The notes below the pieces were generated by a model, which saw only the letters and a list, made by a program, of their open reading frames with translations, did no database searches and was not told the DNA's origin. This document shows, in pieces, positions 28,730 to 36,927 of a DNA stretch of 64,000 nt. Position numbers and translations under genes: made by a program. The DNA is from Sarcodiotheca gaudichaudii (lineage: Eukaryota > Rhodophyta > Florideophyceae > Gigartinales > Solieriaceae), in assembly GCA_032355985.1 (NCBI GenBank), contig JAUKVZ010000003.1, positions 310,001 through 374,000 of the forward strand, written 5' to 3'. The first letter of the stretch is position 1. Each line of letters begins with the position of its first letter.

Positions 28730-29611
28730 ATGAGGAGGGCACACTTGACCGCCACGATCAGAGTAGAGCCACGGGTCCGGGGGGGCTTGCGGCGACCGAG
28801 GAGTCGCGTTGCGCGGATGCCGCGCAATCGACGCGCGTTCTCGATGCTTGACCTCATGGTCTCCATCTTCGTGATCGCTGTCCTCATCTCTCTGCTGCTG
28901 CCAAGTCTTTCCAAACTTCAGGAAAGCGCCAAGCGGGTGAAGTGCGGCACACAGCTGCATCACATTGGCCTTGCGCTGACCATGTATGCAGACGATCACA
29001 ACGGATTCCTTCCGGAATCTGAACTCGCGGAATCTGACCCACATGGTCAGGACCCGCGGTCCATGATGGTTGTGCATCAGGGCGAGCACGTGCATGACTG
29101 GGACGGCCTCGGCTTCCTTGCCGACGACTCCGTGTACCTGTCCACGCCGTATGTCTTGTATTGCCCCAGCCACACCGGAAATCACCCGCACGACGAGTAC
29201 GAGCGCGCGTGGGTCGACATGCAGTCGGAGATCGTGTGCAACTACAACTATCGCATCCTCGGCGAGCGTGATCGTGCTCTTGAAGCGCTTGATGGCTCCA
29301 CGACGATCGTCAGTGACGGCCTTCGCACCAAGTCCGACTACAACCACAACACAGGCGGCAATCTGCTGAAGGCCAACCTCAGTGTTGAGTGGTACAACGA
29401 CAACGGCGGCGAGGTCCTCGCGCTGCTGCCGAACAAGGACACCGAGACGCACCTGGGCTTTGGCGCCAGCCAGACACTCTGGTCCGCCTTCGATCACGGC
29501 GTCGCGCCTTCCGAGAGCACGGGCATCGGCATCGATTCGCCGAACAGCGTGCTGATCGCGCCTGATAATGACGGCGCCAACAAGGCTTCCGTGAGCGGCG
29601 CCTTCCGCTGA
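28730..29611 (+). CDS. type IV pilin-like / pseudopilin-type exported protein
   Basis: This protein of about 293 residues has a basic front and a prepilin-type segment RRAFSMLDLMVSIFVIAVLI, followed by LLPSLSKLQESAKRVKCGTQLH, as in planctomycete pilin-like proteins. The mature part includes MYADDHNGFLPE and CPSHTGNH. Processing would occur between Ala and Phe. Position +5 is Asp instead of the usual Glu, and -1 is Ala instead of Gly. ATG 28730 has AGAGG at 9 bases; ATG 28817 is an alternative giving a short leader. A strong terminator follows at 29643. Confidence 0.8.
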   Translation: MRRAHLTATIRVEPRVRGGLRRPRSRVARMPRNRRAFSMLDLMVSIFVIAVLISLLLPSLSKLQESAKRVKCGTQLHHIGLALTMYADDHNGFLPESELAESDPHGQDPRSMMVVHQGEHVHDWDGLGFLADDSVYLSTPYVLYCPSHTGNHPHDEYERAWVDMQSEIVCNYNYRILGERDRALEALDGSTTIVSDGLRTKSDYNHNTGGNLLKANLSVEWYNDNGGEVLALLPNKDTETHLGFGASQTLWSAFDHGVAPSESTGIGIDSPNSVLIAPDNDGANKASVSGAFR

Positions 29612-29642
29612 TTCGACCTCGAAGACCTGATTGAATGAACTC

Positions 29643-29680
29643 AGAGCCGCCGGCCATCTGGTCAGGCGGCTCTGTTCTTT
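29643..29680 (+). terminator. intrinsic terminator
   Basis: AGAGCCGCC (29643-29651) pairs perfectly with GGCGGCTCT (29665-29673). The 13-base loop can pair further, and GTTCTTT follows. It ends the pilin-like gene. Confidence 0.82.
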
Positions 29681-29846
29681 AAGGGCCTCGTCGCCCCTCC
29701 TGACGCGAGGGGCTTCATTCGATCCTGCCGGGCGTTATGGTGTCCGATCCAGGATCCGGCTCCGTGAGCGGGAACCTGCGGCTGTGCCAGGCCGTACATC
29801 CGCCAGAGGGCGAAACCTGAGCCGGCCTGCTGCGAGCGAGCAATCG

Positions 29847-30977
29847 ATGATGGAGACAGCGATCCCGATGATGACCCCCCCTACGCAATCGTCCACTCGC
29901 CTCACGAGTCTGCGGACAGTCTGTGTCGCCCTGGCGCTCGCGCTGGTCTGCGCGCCCGCCTCGCTGGCTCAGCTCGAGCCGGTCCGCTTCTACCACGGCA
30001 TCAATCGTCCGATCGAGATGACCGTCGAACGCCCCGATGGGAGCAACGGCGATCTGGAAGTGGCGCTGCTGGAAGCAGGCACCGCCCGCGTCGTCGACAA
30101 GGTCAATGTCGAGCCCGGCGAGATAGATCTTTCGATTCTCTTTCCCCGCATCTGGAATGATGAGATTCCGAGACTGTATTTCGCACAACTCATGGCAGGC
30201 GGCGAGAAGACAGGCCCGGCGGTCGTCGTTCGTCCGCTCGTCACGCCCCAATACGCGGTCGACCTGACATTGACGCTCGCCATCGTCGAAGCATGCCAGA
30301 ACAACAATCTTGATCATCTGACGATGCTGATGAATCGCCAGCATCCGGCCCGGCGCGGTCTGGGTCGAAACGCCGAGGTCGAGTTCCCGCCGCTGCAGGA
30401 CTGGGTGTACAGCGGCGTGTCCACATACGTCGATCGACACGTCATCGTCGATACAAGCGAAGGTGAAATTGAAATCGCGCTGCGGCCTCAGTTTGCGCCG
30501 AACTCGTGCTGGAACTTCATCGATCTCGTCGAGAAGGGTTTCTATCGCGACATGAAGGTCGACCGGGTGATCGTCAAGCCGAAGCGATTCCTGATCCAGT
30601 TCGGCGATCCGACGGGAACCGAGAAGGGAACGCCCGGCTACTACATCGATCTGGAGCCCAGCGCATTGCAGCATGATTTCGGGACCGTCTCCATGGCTCG
30701 CGACATCGTCTCGCCGGATGCGAACGGCTCGCAGATCTTCATCTGCCTGAGTCGCGAGGGCGGCAAGACGCTGGACTCGCGATATACGTCGTTCGGGCAG
30801 GTTGTGCGCGGCGCCGATGTGATCGTGGCAATCGAGAATGTCGAACTCGGCGGCCCGCGCGGTGATACGCCGCAGGAGACCGTGCTCGTCCGCGACGCAT
30901 GGACGATTCCGGCGCCTCCCTATGGCGAGGGTCCGGCGCCGGTGACGAGACCTGACGGCAACGACGGCGGGCGCTGA
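29847..30977 (+). CDS. exported cyclophilin-type peptidyl-prolyl isomerase-like protein
   Basis: This protein of about 376 residues has a signal peptide (TVCVALALALVCAPASLA) and a unique N-terminal domain of about 170 residues. The C-terminal cyclophilin domain runs from VIVDTSEGEIEIAL to the end. Recognisable segments are APNSCWNFIDLVEKGFY, FLIQFGDPTGTEKGTPGY, FGTVSMARD, GSQIFICLS and SFGQVVRGADVIVAI. The usual FHR triad reads VDR, so the His is lost but the catalytic Arg is kept; QFFI reads QIFI. It may be a weak isomerase or a chaperone. Its stop lies 6 bases from that of convergent tsaB. In-frame ATGs at 29850 and 29868 are alternative starts. Confidence 0.85.
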   Translation: MMETAIPMMTPPTQSSTRLTSLRTVCVALALALVCAPASLAQLEPVRFYHGINRPIEMTVERPDGSNGDLEVALLEAGTARVVDKVNVEPGEIDLSILFPRIWNDEIPRLYFAQLMAGGEKTGPAVVVRPLVTPQYAVDLTLTLAIVEACQNNNLDHLTMLMNRQHPARRGLGRNAEVEFPPLQDWVYSGVSTYVDRHVIVDTSEGEIEIALRPQFAPNSCWNFIDLVEKGFYRDMKVDRVIVKPKRFLIQFGDPTGTEKGTPGYYIDLEPSALQHDFGTVSMARDIVSPDANGSQIFICLSREGGKTLDSRYTSFGQVVRGADVIVAIENVELGGPRGDTPQETVLVRDAWTIPAPPYGEGPAPVTRPDGNDGGR

Positions 30978-30983
30978 TTCAGC

Positions 30984-31709
30984 CTACGCGGGATGGCGCT
31001 GGCGCCATTTTGTCACGGCTTCGGGCTCACGCGGATACAGAGGCAGCACCGAGTCACATTGCTGAGCGGCCGGCAGCGCGTCTGAAGCGGCCAGGCAATC
31101 GCCGGCGCGCAGGTTCAATGGTGCGCGCTGAACGCCGGATGCATCGATCCAATGTGCGAATGACTCCGGCAGCGCTGCGCCCGCGATGATCAGATCGATG
31201 GAGGCGTCGGACGCGGCGCGTGCGAGATCCTCCGCTTCCATGAGTTGACCGATTTCGGCGTCGCTGAGCGCCGTTTCGGCCGGCGGACGCGCCCGCTGAA
31301 AAATGGACACCCAGGCGCTCTGGCGTTTCGTCGCAAGGATGGTGGCGATCGTGCGGCCATCCAGTGCGTTCCAGGCGGCGACAAGCGGCGTTGGAACCGG
31401 GACGATGACAGCGCCCGTGGCCAGCGTCAGCATGCGCGCCGTGGTCACGGCGATGCGCGTGGATGTGAAACCGCCTGGTCCGATGGACACTGCAATCTGC
31501 TCAAGATCCGCGGGGGCCATCCCTGCATCGCTGATCAGGCGATCGATCGCCGGCATGAGCGCATCATCGTGACGACCTTCCGGCGCCAGCGGACGGGCAT
31601 GCACGTCGCCCGCCTTCGTCCGAAGCGCAACTTCGCCGGCGTCACCCTCGGAGTCGGGCGGATTGCTGATCTCGATGGCCAGCGTTATCGGATGAGCGGT
31701 GGACGTCAT
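30984..31709 (-). CDS. tsaB: tRNA threonylcarbamoyladenosine biosynthesis protein TsaB
   Basis: This 241-residue protein matches TsaB, the inactive ASKHA partner of TsaD needed for t6A37 formation in tRNAs reading ANN codons. The family core is the SIGPGGFTSTRIAVTTARML segment near residues 80-99. The start ALEIS-type strand (LAIEISN) is present. It lacks the metal site of TsaD, as expected. TAGACT lies 6 bases before the ATG with no ribosome-binding site. The gene converges with the cyclophilin gene and diverges from an exported protein gene. Confidence 0.88.
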   Translation of the reverse strand: MTSTAHPITLAIEISNPPDSEGDAGEVALRTKAGDVHARPLAPEGRHDDALMPAIDRLISDAGMAPADLEQIAVSIGPGGFTSTRIAVTTARMLTLATGAVIVPVPTPLVAAWNALDGRTIATILATKRQSAWVSIFQRARPPAETALSDAEIGQLMEAEDLARAASDASIDLIIAGAALPESFAHWIDASGVQRAPLNLRAGDCLAASDALPAAQQCDSVLPLYPREPEAVTKWRQRHPA

Positions 31710-31715
31710 GGCCTG

Positions 31716-31721
31716 AGTCTA
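31716..31721 (-). promoter_or_regulatory. -10-like TAGACT, leaderless-type
   Basis: On the minus strand TAGACT is 6 bases before the tsaB ATG; no Shine-Dalgarno sequence is present. Confidence 0.42.
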
Positions 31722-31879
31722 CGTCCATGTGGTTTCTGCGCCTCCTGTTCCCATATCTCGCGTCAATCCGGGCAGGAGTCGGCCTCTTGTCCGGTCGATA
31801 TGCTCTGGAGGAGTTTGCCCGCAGCGAGATCGCCGCCCGAGCGGTACAAGCTGTGGTCACAGAACAAGGAATCAACTCC

Positions 31880-32797
31880 ATGAATCGCTCACGTCTTCGT
31901 TTCGCCTTTATTCCCACGATGCTCGCGCTCGCTCTGTGCGCCTTCCTGCCTCTTGCGGCGACTCCCGCGCACGCGCAGGACGCCGAAGCGAAGGAGTCTG
32001 AGGAGAAGGCTCTTCCTAGCGGCGGCGAGATCATCGCGCGTTACATCGAGGCGCTCGGCGGCGAAGAGGCGCTCATGGCCCACAGCTCGCGCCACGTGCA
32101 GGGTGAAATCGAGGATCTGTATCGCAGGCGCATCGGATCGTTTGATCTGAAGACGCGCGTTCCCGGCAACATGCTTATGACTGTGGAGTTTCCCGAAGAG
32201 ACGCATGTCGCCGGCAAGAATGATGACATCGTCTGGCGCATTGATCCGCTGATCGGCGCGATGATTCACGGCGCGCCGCGTCCTGTCGATTCAGCAGCCT
32301 TTGATTTCCATTCCGAGCTCAACTACAGCAAGCACTTCCCCCTCATGGAGACGCTGGGCACGGTTGAGGTTGACGGCGTCGAGTGCTACCGCGTGCGTGT
32401 CGAGGGTGAAGTCGGCAACGAGCGCGTCGAGTACTACGAAGTCGAGACCGGTCTTCGCAGAGCGATCGAGACGCCCTTCAGCACGAATGAAGGCATCAAG
32501 TCGCAGTTCGAGATCTCTAGCCGCTGGGAAGAGATTGAAGACGTGATGGTCGCCACGATGCACGTGACGAAGATCATCGAACCGACAGGTCAGCAGGAGA
32601 CGGTTCAGATCGTCAGCTACTCCGACATTGTCTTCGATACGCTTACCGACGAGGACTTTGCGCTTCCTGAAGTCGTTCGCGAGAAGCTCGAGCAGATGGA
32701 TGCCGATGGCGAAATGCCCGACGCCGATGGCCATGTGCACAAGCGGAATCCGGATGCGAAGTCTGATGGCCACGAAGGCCACGATCATCCGCACTAG
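31880..32797 (+). CDS. exported protein with His-rich C terminus
   Basis: This protein of about 305 residues has a good signal peptide (FIPTMLALALCAFLPLAATPAHA). The mature N-terminal part has the pattern GEIIARYIEALGGEEALMAH, common in LolA/MucB-like lipoprotein-sorting folds of planctomycetes. Beta strands follow (GVECYRVRVEGEVGNERVEYY). The tail is rich in Asp and His (DGHVHKR, GHEGHDHPH), which may bind metal. ATG 31880 is chosen for the signal peptide; the open frame extends upstream without support. Function is unknown. Confidence 0.75.
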   Translation: MNRSRLRFAFIPTMLALALCAFLPLAATPAHAQDAEAKESEEKALPSGGEIIARYIEALGGEEALMAHSSRHVQGEIEDLYRRRIGSFDLKTRVPGNMLMTVEFPEETHVAGKNDDIVWRIDPLIGAMIHGAPRPVDSAAFDFHSELNYSKHFPLMETLGTVEVDGVECYRVRVEGEVGNERVEYYEVETGLRRAIETPFSTNEGIKSQFEISSRWEEIEDVMVATMHVTKIIEPTGQQETVQIVSYSDIVFDTLTDEDFALPEVVREKLEQMDADGEMPDADGHVHKRNPDAKSDGHEGHDHPH

Positions 32798-32809
32798 GCG
32801 AAACGCGCC

Positions 32810-35533
32810 TCAGCCCGTCGGCTCATCTTGTGACCATCGCTTGCGAAGCGCCTCCAGCCTGCGCTGGTGAATGGTCTGATCAGGCTCCAGCTCGACAAGC
32901 GCCATGAGATGGCGTTCCGCTTCCGCGTAATCCTGTTCGACAAGAGCCAGCTTGGCCGCAAGCTCGCGATGGCCCGGATCAAAAGGCGCCACGCGCGTCG
33001 CTCGCTCCGCTTTCTCCCGGGCGCGCTCCAGCTCTCCTGATCGTGCGTAGAGGTTCGCAAGCGCCACGGCGAAGGCCGTCAGATGCTGCTCTCGCGCATC
33101 GAGAAACTCCAACGCCTCAATCGCGCGCATCTGATCAGCTGCCGAGTCCTTGTCCAGGAAATGACGAGCGAGAATCCGCTGCGGCGCCGGATCGACCGGC
33201 CGAGCCGCGGCATACGCTTCCAGCGCATCGACCACATGCGTCGAGATCACGCCGCCTGATCGATTCAGCATGAACTGCGCCCGCAGCTCCAGCAGATCCG
33301 GATGCCCGGGATGCTCATCGATCCACGCATCAACCATCTCCGGCGTGGGTTCGGGCAACTCGAGATCCAATATCGGCGGCTCGCCGACACCACTGCTGAC
33401 AAGCGCCGCATCTCGTGCGAATGAGGAGAGCGCTTCGAGCGCCTCCTCCTCGCCATCTGCTGACTTTTCAAACTCCGTCAGCAGCAGGCTGGCGATGCTC
33501 GGCTCCGGCAGCATGCCCCAGGACATCGCCTGCTCACGCGCCCAGATCTTGAACTCATCGAAGAACTGCTGTTGAGGCACGCCCAGCACGCGCTGCATCG
33601 CTTCATCTTCACGCACGCCCTCGGCGTACAGGTCCATCAGATCAAGCGGCGCCCGTTCGCCGTAGCGCTCGATCATGAACTCGTACATCCAGTGACCCTG
33701 CGCATACGCCTGCGAGCGATCCGTCGGCTTCTCAGGCCTGACGAATGCGATATTGATCTTGCGCAGGTCAAAGAGCGAGTTCTCACGAATCGCGCGCGTC
33801 AGCAACTGGCATGTGCCGTAGTCGCGCGGGCTGTTCTCCAGATAGACGGCCGCAGCTTCGGTGAACCAGTGCGGGATGCGATTCTTCGTTCGTTCCAAGG
33901 TGACGGTGTGCACATACTCATGGCGCAGCACGCGCACCCAGTCGTATTCACCCGTATGCCGCGGCCCGATCCTGGGTGTCTCCATGGCGATGACAGGACC
34001 GGTGCAGGCGGCGATCGTGTGAATCGCAGGCATGCCGGTGATGCGCACGGCGAACCACTCGTGATCGGGCATCAGCTCGATGACGGTCTTGCGCGTTGGC
34101 TCGAAGTCAATGCCTTCTGAGACGATCTCGTGAATCTCTTCGAGCGGGGCGAGCATGTCCTCAGCCATCACGCGATCAACGCCGGGGCGATAACGAACGA
34201 TGAAGTGCTCGCTCTCGACCGTGTCATAGGTGAGCAGCTCTTCGATCAACTCCAGACTGTTGGCGGCGCGTTTGTTGAAAGGATCAAGCTCGGCGACGGC
34301 GCGCAGTGCGCGTGCCGCCTCCTTGTCGCGACCGGCCTGCAGTTCCAGCAGACCAAGCTCGATGAGCGGCTGCGGCCAGCGAGGCTGACGCTCCGACGCT
34401 CGATTCAAGTAGTCAGCGGCTTCGGCGTACTGACGAGCCTCTGAAAGAGCAGCGCCGACGGAATACAGCGCCACGGGCGAACCCGGCGAGAGCTGGTCGA
34501 ACTCTTCGAGCAGACGCTCGACTTCGTCAAAGTCATATCGAGCGGCCGCGATCGCGCACTCAACTGCAAGCAGCGAACGCATACGCGGATAGCGCTCCAG
34601 ACTCGGCGCCAGCGCCTGCAAGGCCATATCCGGATCGCGCTGACGGATCCATGCGCGAGCCATGATCTCGGCGCCCAGCGGCGAGCGCTCGGCCTCGTCA
34701 CCCGTCACCCTTCGCGCGATTGAATCCAAAGCATCGGCGACCTGCTTCGCGGCGTCGAAGTTGAATGAATCGACCATGAGACGTCCGCGCAGACGCCATG
34801 CGTCGGCACACGCCAGATTCAATGACAGCGCATCGCCGATGGCGTTCAGCGCTTCGCTCTGATTGTCCTTGTCGTAGAGCAGCTCCGCCTCGGCCATCGC
34901 GGCAGGCCAGTAGCCGCGATCAAGCTCATCGCGCGCCCGCGCCAGAAGCTGCATCATGGATTGATAGTCGCGCGCCGGCTGGCCGCGCAGCTCGGCTCGC
35001 AGCGCCAGCGCCTCGACGCCGGCGACAAGATCCTCAGCGTTGCCAGTTCTGGATCGCATCAGGCCGCCGACAATCGGATCCACCGCAGCGTCAGCCGCCT
35101 CGAATCTGCCCAGGTCAGCGAGCGTCTTGGCGCGCAATGCGCGAGCCCGCGCTGACTGCTGTCCCGTCAGCACGTCGAGAGCCATTTCATGATCGCCCCG
35201 CCGCAGGTAGGCCTCGGCGCGATCCTCGGCCATTGCCGCAGGATCATCCAGCGAGGGATCGTCATACACACCGGCCATCAGCGCGGCCTTGGCGCGCAGC
35301 GCCGGATCCTTCAGGTCGCTTTCAACCCATGCGCCATGCCACACGCGCAGCGCGGCGCGTTCCTCTTCACTGAGGTACGCGGCCTCCATCGCGCGAAGGA
35401 CGGATTCCGACAGATTCGTCGAGTCAGCCGCCGGGCGCGTGAGCCTCTGCTGCGCGTGCGCCGGCAGGGACAGTGCGCATGCGAACGCTGCGCTTGCGAT
35501 CAGACTCTTGATGGCGCGTGCGTGATGTCTCAT
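32810..35533 (-). CDS. exported TPR protein with MA-clan metallopeptidase domain
   Basis: This 907-residue secreted protein has a signal peptide (SLIASAAFACALSLPAHA). Many TPR-like helical repeats fill about 40-450 and again about 700-900. A gluzincin-type domain lies between them, beginning SEHFIVRYRPGVDR, with the zinc motif HEYVH at 538-542 and a likely third ligand in WFTEAAAVYLE. The fold matches peptidase MA-like proteins. The repeats probably present or bind partners. Its ATG overlaps the stop of the upstream gene as ATGA, so the two are translationally coupled. Substrates are unknown. Confidence 0.85.
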   Translation of the reverse strand: MRHHARAIKSLIASAAFACALSLPAHAQQRLTRPAADSTNLSESVLRAMEAAYLSEEERAALRVWHGAWVESDLKDPALRAKAALMAGVYDDPSLDDPAAMAEDRAEAYLRRGDHEMALDVLTGQQSARARALRAKTLADLGRFEAADAAVDPIVGGLMRSRTGNAEDLVAGVEALALRAELRGQPARDYQSMMQLLARARDELDRGYWPAAMAEAELLYDKDNQSEALNAIGDALSLNLACADAWRLRGRLMVDSFNFDAAKQVADALDSIARRVTGDEAERSPLGAEIMARAWIRQRDPDMALQALAPSLERYPRMRSLLAVECAIAAARYDFDEVERLLEEFDQLSPGSPVALYSVGAALSEARQYAEAADYLNRASERQPRWPQPLIELGLLELQAGRDKEAARALRAVAELDPFNKRAANSLELIEELLTYDTVESEHFIVRYRPGVDRVMAEDMLAPLEEIHEIVSEGIDFEPTRKTVIELMPDHEWFAVRITGMPAIHTIAACTGPVIAMETPRIGPRHTGEYDWVRVLRHEYVHTVTLERTKNRIPHWFTEAAAVYLENSPRDYGTCQLLTRAIRENSLFDLRKINIAFVRPEKPTDRSQAYAQGHWMYEFMIERYGERAPLDLMDLYAEGVREDEAMQRVLGVPQQQFFDEFKIWAREQAMSWGMLPEPSIASLLLTEFEKSADGEEEALEALSSFARDAALVSSGVGEPPILDLELPEPTPEMVDAWIDEHPGHPDLLELRAQFMLNRSGGVISTHVVDALEAYAAARPVDPAPQRILARHFLDKDSAADQMRAIEALEFLDAREQHLTAFAVALANLYARSGELERAREKAERATRVAPFDPGHRELAAKLALVEQDYAEAERHLMALVELEPDQTIHQRRLEALRKRWSQDEPTG

Positions 35534-36387
35534 TCGGCCTCAGCCAGCTTGTCAATCACCTGCACCTCCCAGCCATCCTCTTCGGATGGCGCTTCGGTGC
35601 TGAATACGTCCGCATCGATCGGCTCGTTCACGCGGATCGCGATGAGCTGCACGTGCGCCTCATCGCCGGCGCGATTGATCGTCCTGGCAAATCGCGGCAT
35701 GAATCGCGCCTCGCGGTTCTCACCTTCAGCCGGCTGGCGCCACTCGTACCACAGGCGAATCTCCTGCAGATCTTCGTCCTCGCGGAACTTCTCATGCGGA
35801 ATCAGTTGCAGCTGCGTCATGCCGCCGACGACGCTTCGCAGGCGCTCTTCATCGGCAAGTCCCTCAGTGGCGGCGAGCAGCGTCGCCTGATAGCGCTCGA
35901 GAATGTCATCCGCCTTCTGCCCGATCGGAATCGGCATCGGACCTTCACCGATGCGCAGCGGATCGAAGTTTTCGCCTGGCGCTGCGATGCGCCGCTTGAT
36001 GAACTGCCGCTCCGCCGGGCGTTCCTCGACGAGCCACTGGCCATCGAAGATCCATCGCTGCTGATCTTCTTCAAGGCGCCGGTTGATGATGCGCTGATCG
36101 AAATCGATCACAAACGCGCGGCTGCCGCCACCAGCGACGGGCGCGCAATTGAAATACAGCGTGCCGCGCCGGATCTGCCGATCGCCTTCGAGCACCTTTG
36201 TCTTGGCGTACTGAATTTTGGCGCTGAGCGTTTCGAGCCCGTCGTCGGAGAGCTCCAGCAGTTCGAGAAACTCACGGGCGTTCTCGACCTGCGGCTCTGG
36301 GATGTCCTGCGCTGATGCCGGGCCGCTTGCGATGAACAGGAATGACGCCGCCAGGCCGCACATCAACGATTTGATCGACTGTCTCAT
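35530..36387 (-). CDS. exported LolA-like protein
   Basis: This protein of about 285 residues has a signal peptide (SLMCGLAASFLFIASGPASA) and a mature part resembling outer-membrane lipoprotein-sorting (LolA-like) folds. Typical strands are LSAKIQYAKTKVLEGDRQI, RGTLYFNCAP and FVIDFDQRIINRRLEEDQQRWIFDGQWL. ATG 36387 with AGGAG close upstream is preferred; ATG 36399 is possible. It is the first gene of a coupled pair with the TPR metallopeptidase, so the two may act together at the cell envelope. Confidence 0.75.
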   Translation of the reverse strand: MRQSIKSLMCGLAASFLFIASGPASAQDIPEPQVENAREFLELLELSDDGLETLSAKIQYAKTKVLEGDRQIRRGTLYFNCAPVAGGGSRAFVIDFDQRIINRRLEEDQQRWIFDGQWLVEERPAERQFIKRRIAAPGENFDPLRIGEGPMPIPIGQKADDILERYQATLLAATEGLADEERLRSVVGGMTQLQLIPHEKFREDEDLQEIRLWYEWRQPAEGENREARFMPRFARTINRAGDEAHVQLIAIRVNEPIDADVFSTEAPSEEDGWEVQVIDKLAEAE

Positions 36388-36498
36388 GATGCTCCTCATG
36401 CGCCGGCGCCTTGAGGGGGCGCGGCCGATGCTCTGAATCCCTTCAATCGGCGTCACCGGTTCTACGACTCAATCCTTGGCGCGTTTCGGCTAAATCGC

Positions 36499-36918
36499 TC
36501 AATCGGGGCTGCCGCCGAGAAAATCACGAAGAATCTCGGCCGCCGCCAGCGCATCGCGCCGCGCCTTCTTTTGACCCCTCGTCAGCCCCGTGCGAGCCAT
36601 CCGATCGTTTGCCGCCGCGGAAGTCAGCCGCTCGTCGTGAAAGTGCAGCGTCAGGCCGAGGGTTTCCTCGATCCGGGCGCCGAACGCGCGAACCAGCTTG
36701 GCGCGTGGGCCTTCCGTCCCATCCATGTTCAGGGGGAGCCCCAGGACAAGCTCATCGGCGCCATATTCATCCACGACGGCCGCGAGCGCTGCAAGCAGTT
36801 CATCACCCGGCTTGCTCGGCTTTTCGATGACGCTGACCGGAGATGCGAGACCGGTCTCATCATCACCGACGGCGACGCCCGTCCGCTTGTCACCAAGATC
36901 AATCGCCAGATAGCGCAT
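36499..36918 (-). CDS. ruvX: YqgF/RuvX family putative pre-16S rRNA nuclease
   Basis: This 139-residue RNase H-fold protein has the family's YLAIDLGDKRTGVAVGD start, the ELVLGLPLNMDGTEGPRA loop and the HFHDERLTSAAANDRM segment, with the acidic residues of the active site. Family members process the 5' end of 16S rRNA and were first described as Holliday-junction resolvase-like. It begins 9 bases after the nuoH stop, with no promoter seen between, so it is probably transcribed with nuoH. Confidence 0.9.
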   Translation of the reverse strand: MRYLAIDLGDKRTGVAVGDDETGLASPVSVIEKPSKPGDELLAALAAVVDEYGADELVLGLPLNMDGTEGPRAKLVRAFGARIEETLGLTLHFHDERLTSAAANDRMARTGLTRGQKKARRDALAAAEILRDFLGGSPD

Positions 36919-36927
36919 CGATCGGCC

